Notes: generated by a model from the sequence alone, not told the origin. Shown: positions 8,044-16,560, numbered from the stretch's first letter. The stretch is DNA of 41,098 nucleotides from Symbiodinium natans (GCA_905221605.1 CAJNDS010000185.1:162501-203598), one strand, 5' to 3'. Translations and numbers: made by a program.

Positions 8044-8117
8044 GGGGTGTCAGAGGTTCGGGTCTTACACCCTAAGACCTACACATGTAGGGGCTTAGGC
8101 CTGAACGAGGTGAGCCG

Positions 8118-8155
8118 ATCAAGGGCTTCGGGCCCCCCTAACTCGAAGCCCTTCC
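8118..8155. other. Small inverted repeat
   Basis: AAGGGCTTCG and CGAAGCCCTT form a 10-base perfect stem around a GGCCCCCCTAACT spacer. Function unknown; no adjacent gene supports a terminator call. Confidence 0.5.
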
Positions 8156-8203
8156 TCGCTCATGGGCTGACTCAAAGAGACCTGTCAACCTGAAACCTGA
8201 ACT

Positions 8204-8325
8204 TTAGGGTTTAGGCTTTAGGCTTTAGGCTTTAGGCTTTAGGCTTTAGGCTTTAGGCTTTAGGCTTCAGGCTTTAGGCTTTGGGCTTTAGGCTTTAGGC
8301 TTTAGGCTTTAGGCTTTAAGCTATA
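8204..8325 (+). repeat. TTTAGGC heptamer array
   Basis: About 17 units of TTTAGGC with one TTCAGGC and one TTTGGGC. A single-base variant of the telomere unit that has been homogenised as its own array. Confidence 0.93.
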
Positions 8326-8355
8326 GGGTTCAGTCTCTAGGGTCAACCCCAACAG

Positions 8356-8617
8356 AAGGCCTTAGCAGGCCCCAAAGCCACAAGTAAATCCCAGAGAAGC
8401 CTTTATAAGGGAATCAAGATAAACGCCTCCTTACACCCCCATCCCTTACACTACACAGATTCAGGGGGCGAGAGCTGGGATGTTCCCCCTTATACTAACA
8501 GTCCTTGGTAGGGATTATAGTACCCCCGACATTATAATCCCGATTAAGGACTGTTAGTATAAGGGGGAACATCCCAAGTTGAGGGGCCAGTGTTCAGGAC
8601 TAGGGGCCAGGTTTTTG
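8356..8617 (+). CDS. Two-exon gene piece split by family B introner
   Basis: Exon 8356-8481 follows the acceptor ACCCCAACAG and has 42 open codons, with SKSQRSLYKGIKINASLHPH and LHYTDSGGESWD. It ends GAT before GTTCCC. After intron 8482-8578 the frame continues in phase 0 as LRGQCSGLGAR before telomere DNA; GCCAG|GTTTTT could be the next donor. Hydrophilic; no family recognised. Confidence 0.58.
8482..8578 (+). mobile_element. Introner-like element, family B, intact
   Basis: Perfect 31-base inverted ends: TGGGATGTTCCCCCTTATAC and onward at 8476-8506, its reverse complement at 8546-8576. The inner bases GGGATTATAG and ATTATAATCC extend the stem. Borders GT and CCCAAG. The 6 bases TGGGAT of the end repeat lie in the left exon, consistent with a transposon whose ends supply splice sites. 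Confidence 0.72.
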
Positions 8618-8687
8618 GGGTTTAGGGTTTAGGGCTTAGGGCTTAGGGTTTAGGGTTTAGGGTTTAGGGTTTAGGGTTTAGGGTTTA
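8618..8687 (+). repeat. Interstitial telomeric repeat, G-rich
   Basis: About ten TTTAGGG units, two of them GCTTAGGG. Its TTA supplies the stop of the minus-strand frame at 8688-8867. Confidence 0.92.
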
Positions 8688-8867
8688 GGGTGACGAGCAA
8701 ACGAAGCACGACTTCCTGATTGACAGGATGAGGCCTTCCGTCTCGAGGTGCTTGCACAAACTGCGGAGGGTTCTCACCACCCGGATGGCCCCAGTCGTAG
8801 CTTTTTCATGCTGAAGGTCGGCGCTGACATCGTCAATCCAAATGTCGCCGTCGGTGACAGGAACCTC
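8688..8867 (-). CDS. Reverse transcriptase-like fragment
   Basis: Sixty open codons on minus, strongly G/C-ending. It reads EVPVTDGDIWIDDVSADLQH, then a helix-like stretch, then KHLETEGLILSIRKSCFVCS. The [W]IDD resembles the YxDD catalytic box of reverse transcriptases, followed about 31 residues later by GLxLSxxKSxFV, as in non-LTR retrotransposon enzymes. Preceded by CCTTCTCCAAG (acceptor-like or a truncation point). Both ends run into telomere repeats, so this is a small relic without the other palm and finger motifs. Tyrosine is replaced by tryptophan in the box. Confidence 0.5.
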
Positions 8868-8918
8868 CTTGGAGAAGGTTTAGGGTTTAAGGTTTAAGGT
8901 TTACGGTTTAGGGTTCAG

Positions 8919-9091
8919 GGATACGTGGCTAACTATGGTTGTAGCCTCAAAAGCTTGCTTGTCTAGTAACCTTGGGGAATTGAAGGTTAAGCTTTGGGCC
9001 TTTATCGGGATTAGAATACCCCAAAAAGGTTAAAGGTTACCTCAGTGAGGGTACTTCTACTCCTACATATCAGTACCCATGAACCTCCAAG
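8919..9091 (+). mobile_element. Introner-like element, family A (long form)
   Basis: Has CTAACTATGGTTGTAGCC, then an insert with AAAAAGGTTAAAGGTTACCT shared with the copy at 34445-34630, then CCTACATATCAGTACCCATG and AACCTCCAAG. The left inverted end is not clear; degenerate telomere repeats (8874-8910) precede it. Confidence 0.55.
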
Positions 9092-9111
9092 CAACCCTGA
9101 ACCCTAACAGA

Positions 9112-9175
9112 TCCCTCCGCGCCTGACCGTCTGGCATCTTTGCCAGCAGCCTGGCAGTTGGGGTTTGGAGTTGAG
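9112..9175 (+). CDS. Possible exon with telomere-derived acceptor
   Basis: Plus frame reads IPPRLTVWHLCQQPGSWG, G/C-ending, just after CCCTGAACCCTAACAG, where the telomere-like bases could supply the branch site and AG. No family recognised. Confidence 0.33.
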
Positions 9176-9188
9176 GGTTTCGACTTCA

Positions 9189-9330
9189 GGGTTTAGGGTT
9201 TAGGGTTTAGGGTTTAGGGTTGGGGGTTGAGGGTTTAGGGTTCAGGGTTTAGGGTTTAGGATTTAGGATTTAGGATTTAGGGTTTCAGGTTTGGGGCTCA
9301 GGGTTTAGGGTTGAGGGTGTCCTGTTCAGA
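9189..9330 (+). repeat. Degenerate G-rich telomeric block
   Basis: TTTAGGG, GATTTAG, TTGAGGG and TTCAGGG units in loose order. Confidence 0.88.
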
Positions 9331-9339
9331 GTTGAGGGT

Positions 9340-9500
9340 CCACTCGTGGTTTGGTCTGGCCCACTTCAAGTTTCAGAAGATTCCGAAATTTCACTATTAA
9401 AGAATGAATGGCAATCAAAATTACAAACAAATTTAAATGAAACAGACGATAATGATAATCGCTTACACGGGACAAAATTCAGCAACCTCCCAATGGCCCA
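9340..9500 (+). other. AT-rich insert with an open frame
   Basis: About 130 bases much richer in A/T than their surroundings. The plus frame is open and reads SEDSEISLLKNEWQSKLQTN then LNETDDNDNRLHG. The A/T-ending codons are unlike the other islands, which suggests a foreign or organelle-derived insert. No protein recognised. Confidence 0.4.
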
Positions 9501-9592
9501 CCTTCTGGGGTGTCTCATGCCCAAAACCCTGCAACCCCGAAACCAGCCGCAGGGACGGGGCCACCCCCGCTCGCACGGTCCTTGGTGGTCAC

Positions 9593-9620
9593 AGGGTTTA
9601 GGGTTTAGGGTTTAGGGTTT
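9593..9620 (+). repeat. Short G-rich telomeric repeat
   Basis: Three to four TTTAGGG units. Confidence 0.85.
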
Positions 9621-9671
9621 CTTGGGTTTCGGTCCTAAAGCCCAGCCACATGTCCTCCTTTGGCCTCTAGG

Positions 9672-9800
9672 GGCGGCTGAGAAGCAAACATCTCCTCCCA
9701 ACAAAAGCGCCCTAGGGTTTAGAGTTGTTGTGTTGCGGGCCGCAAGACTTTTTGTGCACAGTCCGGGGCATGCGCTTGCGGGTTTGGGGGTTTAGGACCT
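9672..9800 (+). CDS. Possible exon island
   Basis: After CCTCTAG the plus frame reads GAAEKQTSPPNKSALGFRVV then VLRAARLFVHSPGHALAGLG, reaching TAG in a telomere-like unit. Part of the middle (GFRV) is telomere-derived. No family recognised. Confidence 0.33.
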
Positions 9801-9858
9801 AAGCATCCCGGAGTAAACCCAACAACCCTGAACCAAACGGAGGTTTGCGAAAATAGGG

Positions 9859-9992
9859 TCTAGGGTTTAGGGTTTAGGGTTTAGGGTTTAGGGTTTAGGG
9901 TTTAGGGTTTAGGGTTTAGGGTTTAGGGTTTAGGGTTTAGGGTTTAGGGTTTAGGGTTTAGGGTTTAGGGTTTAGGGTTTAGGGTTTAGGGT
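9859..9992 (+). repeat. Interstitial telomeric repeat, G-rich
   Basis: About 19 nearly perfect TTTAGGG units. Confidence 0.95.
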
Positions 9993-10062
9993 TCCCTTTT
10001 TAGGGTTCGAATCAGGATAAACGTGGTATAGTACTGGGGGGGGCCACGGGGGGGGGGGGTAC

Positions 10063-10152
10063 CTTGTTTCGGGAAATGCCCAAATGCTGCCAAGGATCAT
10101 GTACGACTCGGCGGCCGAGTACGTGGAGACGTTGGACTGGCAGGCTCTCTAA
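10063..10152 (+). CDS. Terminal exon-like island
   Basis: Plus frame reads LVSGNAQMLPRIMYDSAAEY then VETLDWQAL and TAA. From CTGCCA on, almost every codon ends in G or C. The minus strand lacks this. A long G run lies just upstream (10036-10059). No family recognised, but among the stronger coding signals. Confidence 0.55.
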   Translation, partial: LVSGNAQMLPRIMYDSAAEYVETLDWQAL

Positions 10153-10225
10153 AATCAGCTTGAGGGTTTCCGGTTTGGGGGTAAGGGTTTAGGGTTCAGG
10201 GTTTAGAGGGTTCGGGCGGGTTTGC

Positions 10226-10303
10226 AGAACACTGTACAACCAATGAGCCCGTGAAATTTCCGAGCAGCTCATATCCAGATGCCTCTACCCCAACATTCCT
10301 GAA
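10226..10303 (+). CDS. Possible exon with telomere-like acceptor
   Basis: After GGGTTTGCAG the plus frame reads HCTTNEPVKFPSSSYPDAST then PTFLK and reaches GTATGA, a possible donor. No family recognised. Confidence 0.37.
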
Positions 10304-10501
10304 AGTATGAACATTCCCTCGAATCTAAAACCCTAAATCCCGAACCCCCAAAACAAAAACAGACCCCCAAAAAATCCTGAACCTTCGAATCAGGAAAGCC
10401 GTCGTATGTCAAACAAAATCCCATCCTCCGACAAAAAACCCTGAAGCTCACTTTAAGGGCTTGTCGGTTTAGGGTTCAGGGCTTAGGGTCTTGGGCTCAG
10501 G

Positions 10502-10588
10502 GTTTGGGGTTTAGGGTTTAGGGTTTAGGGTGTAGGGGTCCAGTCCTAAACCCTAAACCCTAAACCCTAAACCCTAAACCCTAAACCG
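10502..10588. repeat. Head-to-head telomeric junction
   Basis: G-rich TTTAGGG units (10502-10538) run into C-rich CCCTAAA units (10547-10587) across only about 10 bases (AGGGGTCCAGT). The order TTTAGGG then CCCTAAA is that of two chromosome ends joined end to end. Confidence 0.9.
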
Positions 10589-10682
10589 GGCGCCACGCAT
10601 TGCGCCGGGGGAGGACGGGTCGGCGTCCCTGGCCGTCTTGACCGGAGGACCTCAGCGGCGTCCCGCTTCGTGGGTGTGGGGA
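10589..10682. CDS. GC-rich coding-like island, strand unresolved
   Basis: Minus reads TKRDAAEVLRSRRPGTPTRP with about 85 percent G/C-ending codons; a plus frame (ATHCAGGGRVGVPGRLDRRT) is open too. Bounded by the telomeric junction and a microsatellite. No family recognised. Confidence 0.25.
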
Positions 10683-10736
10683 ATAGGGTTTATGTATGTA
10701 GGACCTTTAGGGTCTATGTGAGTATTCTCTTTCGGG

Positions 10737-10940
10737 TAGCAGTAGTAGTAGTAGTAGTAATTGCAGTACTAATAGTAGCAGTAGTAGTACTTTACTAGTA
10801 CTAGTGCTAGTAGTACTAGTACTAGTACTGGTACTGGAACTAGTACGCGTACTAGTACTAGTAGTACTACTAGTACTACTAGTAGTACTAGTAGTACTAG
10901 TACTACTAGTACTAGTACTACTATTACTAGTACTAGGGCT
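10737..10940. repeat. AGT/ACT trinucleotide microsatellite
   Basis: AGT runs grading into interleaved ACTAGT and TAGTAC, so the tract is rich in short palindromes and reads alike on both strands. It borders the inverted array that follows. Confidence 0.92.
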
Positions 10941-10944
10941 CTGG

Positions 10945-12293
10945 TTGAAATGGAAAAGCCTTTTCCATTCCAACCATTTTTTCCCATTTTGAAATGCAAA
11001 AACATGGTTGAAATGGAAAATCCTTTTCCATTTCAACCATTTTTTCCCATTTTGAAATGGCAAAAAAAGGTTGAAATGGAAAATCGGGGCTGGGGGGAAA
11101 AGCCCCAAGCAATTGAAATGGTTGAAATGGTTGAAATGGAAAAGGCTTTTCCATGTCAACCATTTTTCCCATTTTGAAATGGAAAAAAAAAGGTTGAAAT
11201 GGAAAAGCCTTTTCCATTTCAACCATTTTTTTCCATTTCAAAATGGCAAAAAATGGTTGAAATGGAAAATCGGGCCTGGGGGGAAAAGCCCCAAGCAATT
11301 GAAATGGTTGAAATGGTTGAAATGGTTGAAATGGTTGAAATGGTTGAAATGGTTGAAATGGAAAAGGCTTTTCCATTTCAACCTTTTTTTTCCATTTCAA
11401 AATGGGAAAAAATGGTTGAAATGGAAAAGCCTTTTCCATTTCAACAGTTTTTTCCATTTTAAAATGGCAAAAAATGGTTGAAATGTAAAATCGGGCCTGG
11501 GGGGAAAAGCCCCAAGCAATTGAAATGGTTGAAATGGGTGAAATGGAAAAGCCTTTTCCATTTCAACCATTTTTTACCATTTTGAAATGGTAGAAAATGG
11601 TTGAAATGGAAACAAAATGGGAAAAATGCTAAAAATGGAAAAGGCTTTTCCATTTCAACCATTTTTTACCATTTTGAAATGGAAAAAAAAGGTTGAAATG
11701 GAAAAGCCTTTTCCATTTCAACCATTTCAACCATTTCAACCATTTCAACCATTTCAACCATTTTAATTGCTTGGGGCTTTTCCCCCAAGGCCCGATTCTC
11801 CATTTCAACCATTTTTTGCCATTTTGAAATTGAAAAAATGGTTCAAATGGAAAAGGCTTTTCCATTTCAACCTTTTTTTTCCATTTCAAAATGGTAAAAA
11901 ATGGTTGAAATGGAAAAGCCTTTTCCATTTCAACCATTTCAACCATTTCAACCATTTCAACCATTTCAACCATTTCAATTGCTTGGGGCTTTTCCCCCCA
12001 GGCCCGATTTTCCATTTCAACCATTTTTTGCCATTTTAAAATTGAAAAAACTGTTGAAATGGAAAAGGCTTTTCCATTTCAACCATTTTTTCCCATTTTG
12101 AAATGGAAAAAAAAGGTTGAAATGGAAAAGCCTTTTCCATTTCAACCATTTCAACCATTTCAACCATTTCAACCATTTTAATTGCTTGGGGCTTTTTCCC
12201 CAAGGCCCGATTTTCCATTTCAACCATTTTTTGCCATTTTAAAATGGAAAAAACTGTTGAAATGGAAAAGGCTTTTCCATTTCAACCATTTTT
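10945..12293. repeat. Large inverted array of GTTGAAATG units
   Basis: Nine-base GTTGAAATG repeats alternate with hairpins AAAGCCTTTTCCATTTCAAC and AAAATGG spacers. A GC-rich cassette (GGGCCTGGGGGGAAAAGCCC and relatives) occurs three times in one orientation (about 11085, 11268, 11490) and three times reversed (about 11765, 11975, 12180), so the whole is symmetric about roughly 11640. Open frames here (VEM, LKW, FQP repeats) follow from the period of nine and are not genes. Confidence 0.92.
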
Positions 12294-12449
12294 TACGAGC
12301 CCGGGCCTCCCCCCAATGCTAAATTACGAGCCCGGGCCTCCCCCCATTACTAAAGTACGAGCCCAGGCCTCCCCCCAATACTAAATTACGAGCCCCGGGC
12401 CTCCCCCCAATACTAAATTACGAGCCCGGGCCTCCCCCCAATACTAAAT
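12294..12449 (+). repeat. 31-base tandem repeat, five copies
   Basis: Unit begins TACGAGCCCGGGCCTCCCCC and continues CAATACTAAAT. Copies at 12294, 12325, 12356, 12387 and 12419 with few differences; the fourth has one extra C. Confidence 0.95.
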
Positions 12450-12453
12450 TACG

Positions 12454-13246
12454 ATTTAAATAATTTCGGGCCTCCAGAAAGGCGCGGCTCGATTTGGCCA
12501 AATTTTGCCGGGCAGGTTCCGGGCAAAATTTGGCCAAATCGGGCTGCTCTTTGTATGCGATGAGAAATGCGCGGCTCGATTTGGCCAAATTTTGCCCGGA
12601 TTCCGGTGTCCTTTTCTTCCTGTTTCTGTAGCAAAACCCCACCTTAGAAGGACACCCACACCAGAGTCTCCGATGTTTTGGAAGCCTTGAAGGGAAGGCA
12701 CTCGCGTTTTCCACTGTGGCCTTCCCTTCGTTCTATTCTTTGTGCAGGGGGAAATAAGAGACAGAAATGATGTGACATGTATCCAAAATTAGGGTGTCCT
12801 TCTTCTTTTTTCTGTAACAAGATCCACCTTAAATGGACGCCCACACCGGAGACCTCTATTTTTTGGAAACCTTGAAAAAAAGGTGCTTCTTTGTCCACTC
12901 TCACCTTTCGTTCGTTTCATTTCCTGCCCCCTTTTTTCGTTTACATATGAAATATGTAGGGGCCGCCAGAAAGGCGCGGCTCGATTTGGCCAAATTTTGC
13001 CGGGCAGGCTCCGGGCAAAATTTGGCCAAATCGGGCTGCTCTTCGTATGCGATGAGAAATGCGCGGCTCGATTTGGCCAAATTTTGCCCGGAGGCTGCCC
13101 GGCAAAATTTGGCCAAATCGAGCCGCGCATTTCTCATCGCATACGAAGAGCAGCCCGATTTGGCCAAATTTGCCCGCAGGCTGCCCGGCAAAATTTGGCC
13201 AAATCGAGCCGCGCCTTTCTGGAGGCCCGAAATTATTTAAATTATT
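12454..13246. mobile_element. Foldback element with long inverted ends
   Basis: Left end ATTTAAATAATTTCGGGCCT with CCAGAAAGGCGCGGCTCG is repeated inverted at about 13195-13246. Inside, TTTGGCCAAATTTTGCC and GGCAAAATTTGGCCAAA pair into several nested hairpins, and a second left-type arm starts at about 12964. One unit of the 190-base array (12606-12960) lies between the arms. No transposase frame. Another fragment (GGAGGCCCGAAATT) lies at 13291. Confidence 0.75.
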
Positions 13247-14495
13247 TTAATTATTGATTGTTTTTATGAATTCCACCCGAATTTAAATATTGGAGGCCCG
13301 AAATTCGTTGTATTTCTTTGCGCAAAAGGAAATAACACAAGGAAATGATGTTACATGTATCCAAAATTAGGATGTCCTTTTCTTCTTTTTCTGCAGCAAA
13401 ACCCACCTGAAAAGGACACCTCACGAGAGATCTCTATTTTTTGGAAACCTTGAAGGAAAAGGTGCTTCTTTGTCCACTCTCGCCTTTCGTTCGTTTCATT
13501 CTCTGTCCCCTTTGCCATTTAATATGAAAAATTCAAATAATGCATAATATGTAAAGAAGGGCGTCCAAGATGTTTAGAGTGTTTCCGGTGTCCTTTTCTT
13601 CCTGTTTCTGTAGCAAAACCCCACCTTAGAAGGACACCCACACCAGAGACTCCGATGTTTTGGAAGCCTTGAAGGGAAGGCACTCGCGTTTTCCACTGTG
13701 GCCTTCCTTTCATTCTATTCTTTGTGCAGGAGGAAATACGAGACAGAAATGATGTTACATGTATCCAAAATTAGGGCCACCTTAAATGGACACCCACACC
13801 GGAGACCTCTATTTTTGGAAACCTTGAAAAAAGGGTGCTTCTTTGTCCACCTTCACCTTTCGTTCGTTTCATTGTCTGTCCCCTTTTTTTCGTTTACATA
13901 TGAAAAAACTAAGATCGTATTTCAAGAAGGGCGTCCAAGATGTTTAGAGTGTTTCGGGCGTCCTTTTCTTCCTTTTTCTGTAGTAAAGACCTCCTTAAAA
14001 GGACACCCACACCAGAGACTCCGATGTTTTGGAAGCCTTGAAGGGAAGGCACTCGCGTTTTCCACTGTGGCCTTTCTTTCGTTCTATTCTTGGTGCAAGA
14101 GGAAATAAAAGACAGAAATGATGTTACATGTGTCCAAAATTAGGGTTTATTTTTCTGCTTTTTTCTGTAACAAGACCCACCTTGAATGGACACCCACACT
14201 GGAGACCTCTATTTTTTGGAAACCTTGAAAAAAGGTGCTTCTTTGTCCACTCTCACAGGACACCCACGCCAGAGACTCCGATGTTTTGGAAAGCTTGAAG
14301 GAAAGGCAACCGCTTTTCCACTGTGGCCTTGCTTTCGTTCTATTCTTTGCGCCAGAGGAAATACAGAAAGAAGAGATGTTACATGTATCCAAAATTAGGG
14401 TGTCCTTCTTCTTCTTCTTTTTCTGTAACAAGACCCACCTTGAAAGGACACGCCCACCGGAGACCTCCATTTTTGGGATACCCTGAAAGAAAGCA
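12606..14495 (+). repeat. Tandem array of about 190-base units, types A and B
   Basis: Type A carries GTGTCCTTTTCTTCCTGTTT, AAGGACACCCACACCAGAG, ATGTTTTGGAAGCCTTGAAG and CCACTGTGGCC. Type B has CTCTATTTTTTGGAAACCTT, TGCTTCTTTGTCCAC and TTCGTTCGTTTCATT. Order: A 12606, B 12791, foldback arm, B 13370, A 13587, B 13780, A 13958, B 14146 (truncated), A 14262, B 14400. A and B are clearly related. GTGTCCTTTT and AAGGACAC form a small stem in each. Possibly a decayed satellite or gene-derived repeat. Confidence 0.85.
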
Positions 14496-14815
14496 GCCCG
14501 AAGACCTAAGATTTTTCAAGAATTTACGTTCGCAAAAGACAAATCGCAAGCACCGTCCCCCCAAGATGTTTAAAGAAGTTATGCACTCAACAGACAATTC
14601 GCAAGCACCGCCCCCCTGAGATTTTGGGAAAAGTATGCTCCCAAAAGACAAATCGCAAGCACCGTCCCCTCAAGATTTTGGAAAATATATGCTCCCAAAA
14701 GGCAAATCGCAACAGTCCCCCTAAGGTTTTTACAAAGAGAAGCTCCCAAAAGACAGATCGCAAGCACAGCCCCCCAACAATGTTGGAAAAGCGTATGCTC
14801 CCAATCAGTTTTTCT
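14496..14815 (-). repeat. About 58-base tandem repeat
   Basis: Five to six units containing ATGCTCCCAAAAGACAAATC and GCAAGCACCGTCCCC followed by AAGATTTTGG. On minus most units stay in one frame and give a hydrophobic 19-20 residue period (VLAICLLGAYFSQNLRGA). That may be coincidence; no start or flanking gene was found. Confidence 0.85.
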
Positions 14816-15870
14816 TGTGAAAGAGAAAGACAAGAAGATAAGAGAGACGAGGAGTTTACATGTCTTCCTATCTTGTTCCTTTCTTCTTCCGGTTCGCTCG
14901 CTTGTTCTCTCTCTCTCTCGCTCTATCTCCCTCTCGCTCTCTCCCTCTCGCTCTCCCCCCCTCTCTCTCTCTCTGTTTTTTTTTGGGCGGCATGTCTTGT
15001 AGAACTGGAAGACAAGGATAAGGGTGAGCTACAACAAAAGAGGTTTGCTGAAGCAGAGAGGGAGTGAGACAGGGCGAGGCATAGAGAACAGCATAGAATG
15101 TGGGACAGAGAGGGTCTCTTAGCTTGCCCCTTCTCAAGTTCATGTCAGTTTTCTTTCTTGTGGAAAAGAAAGACGAGAAGAGAAGAGAGAAGAGGAATTT
15201 ACATGTTCTTCCTGCCTTGTTCTTGCCCCTCCCTCTTCTCTCCCCCCTGAGCCTGTCTCTCTGGCTCTCTATCTCCTCAATTTTTTAGGCATGAAGAGAA
15301 GCATAGACTCCATAGACCGTGGGAGGGAGAGGGCCTCTTGGCTTGCCCATCTCTTTCTCTGTTTAGACAAGAACATAATTTGGAGAGAAGGGGGGCTTAC
15401 ACCTTCTTCTCACCATGCTCCTCACTCTTCTCTGTTCCCCGCCCCCCTCTCGCGCTCTGTTTTTTCTTTCTTTCAGCGGGCTTGAGGGCAAGGTTTTCCC
15501 CACCCCCACCCCCACGCATCACTCTCTCGCTCTCTCTCTCTCTCTTTCTCACTCTCTGTCTCTGTCTTTCTTTTCTCTTCTGAGTGGTATGTCTCGTAGA
15601 ACTAGAAGGGGGGGAGAGTGAGAGGAATGAAAGGAAGAACTATAAAGAAAAAGATTTGAAGAAGGAGAGGGAGAATGAGACATCGCCCCGTCGCTCTTGC
15701 TCTCGATCTTACTCTCTCTCTCTCTCTCTCTTCTTATCTGAGTGGTACGTCTCGTAGAGTTGGAAGAGGAGGAGGAGGAGGTTGAAAGGAATGGAAAGGA
15801 AGAAAGAGATTTGCTGAGGCAGAGCGGGAGTGAGATTGCTGAAGAGAAAAAACAGATTAGGCCTCTCACG
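14812..15870 (+). repeat. CT-rich repeated module
   Basis: A module of roughly 200-330 bases recurs at least three times: GAAAGAC...AGGAATTTACATGTTCTTCC, a CTCTCT tract, GGTATGTCTCGTAGAACT, GAGAGGGTCTCTTAGCTTGCC. CTCTCT tracts lie at about 14908-14972, 15515-15560 and 15712-15732. No credible protein. Confidence 0.8.
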
Positions 15871-15989
15871 GCTTTCTCGTCCACAGGATATATAGGCTTT
15901 GAATAGTAAAACAAGGACAAGTGCTCACATTGTACCTAAAGGTCCATGGCACATAGGGTTTATAGGGGCTTATAAGCATGCTTCAGAGT

Positions 15990-16165
15990 TAAGGGTGAGG
16001 GGTTTAGGGTTTAGGGTTTGGGGTTTAGGGTTTAGGGTTTAGGGTTTATGGTTTAGGGTTTAGGATTTAGGGTTTAGGGTGAGGGGTTTAGGGTTTATAG
16101 GGGCAGGGTTTAGGGTTTATCAGGGTTAAGGGTGAGGGGTTTAGGGTTTAGGGTTTAGGGTCATG
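15990..16165 (+). repeat. Degenerate G-rich telomeric block
   Basis: TTTAGGG with GTGAGGGG and TTTATAGGGG interruptions, in three sub-blocks. Confidence 0.88.
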
Positions 16166-16229
16166 GCTGAAGATTGAGGGGCTTACATGGCCTATCGGTT
16201 TGTGCTGGTACCTCGAGGCTCACAGCTTA

Positions 16230-16380
16230 GCCACCACTAACCCCGAACCCGAACCAGGATTCCAGCGCTCCCGACGAACAGCCACTCTTCCCCGCCCCAA
16301 GCCCTCCTATCAGCCCACCACCCCAGCCCCACAGGCCCGAACTCCATCCAAACCTCGGACCACCAGTTCTGATGCCTATC
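16230..16380 (+). CDS. Possible proline-rich exon island
   Basis: Plus frame reads GFQRSRRTATLPRPKPSYQP then TTPAPQARTPSKPRTTSSDA and runs into CCCTAAA repeats. A second plus frame is open as well. Codon bias is weak. No family recognised. Confidence 0.27.
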
Positions 16381-16381
16381 G

Positions 16382-16471
16382 CCCTAAACCCTAAACCCTA
16401 AACCCTAAACCCTAAACCCTAAACCCTAAACCCTAAACCCTAAACCCTAAACCCTAAACCCTGAACCCTAA
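16382..16471 (-). repeat. Interstitial telomeric repeat, C-rich
   Basis: About 12 perfect CCCTAAA units. Confidence 0.95.
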
Positions 16472-16477
16472 TGGGTA

Positions 16478-16560
16478 GGTCATCTCGAACCTCGACCTCT
16501 GAGGAGGGGCCGACCCTTCTCTGAGGTGCCCGGCGGACTTCTCTGGTCCGCCTGAGCTCG
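16478..16560 (-). CDS. Possible exon island
   Basis: Minus strand reads ELRRTREVRRAPQRRVGPSS then EVEVRDDLP. A plus frame starting at ATG (MGRSSRTSTSEEGPTLL, then TGA) is the rival. GCGGAC and GTCCGC make a small hairpin. No family recognised. Confidence 0.28.

Noticed and set aside
10000-10020. tRNA gene suggested by GGTTCGAATC
   Set aside because: The upstream 70 bases are pure telomere repeat, so no tRNA body exists.
10940-12230. Open frames giving VEMVEM, LKWLKW and FQPFQP proteins on both strands
   Set aside because: They follow from a nine-base repeat unit that can never shift frame; no start context or unique sequence supports a protein.
12501-13230. Peptide frames such as FGQILPG repeated on both strands
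   Set aside because: They come from the TTTGGCCAAA hairpins of the foldback element and read alike on both strands.
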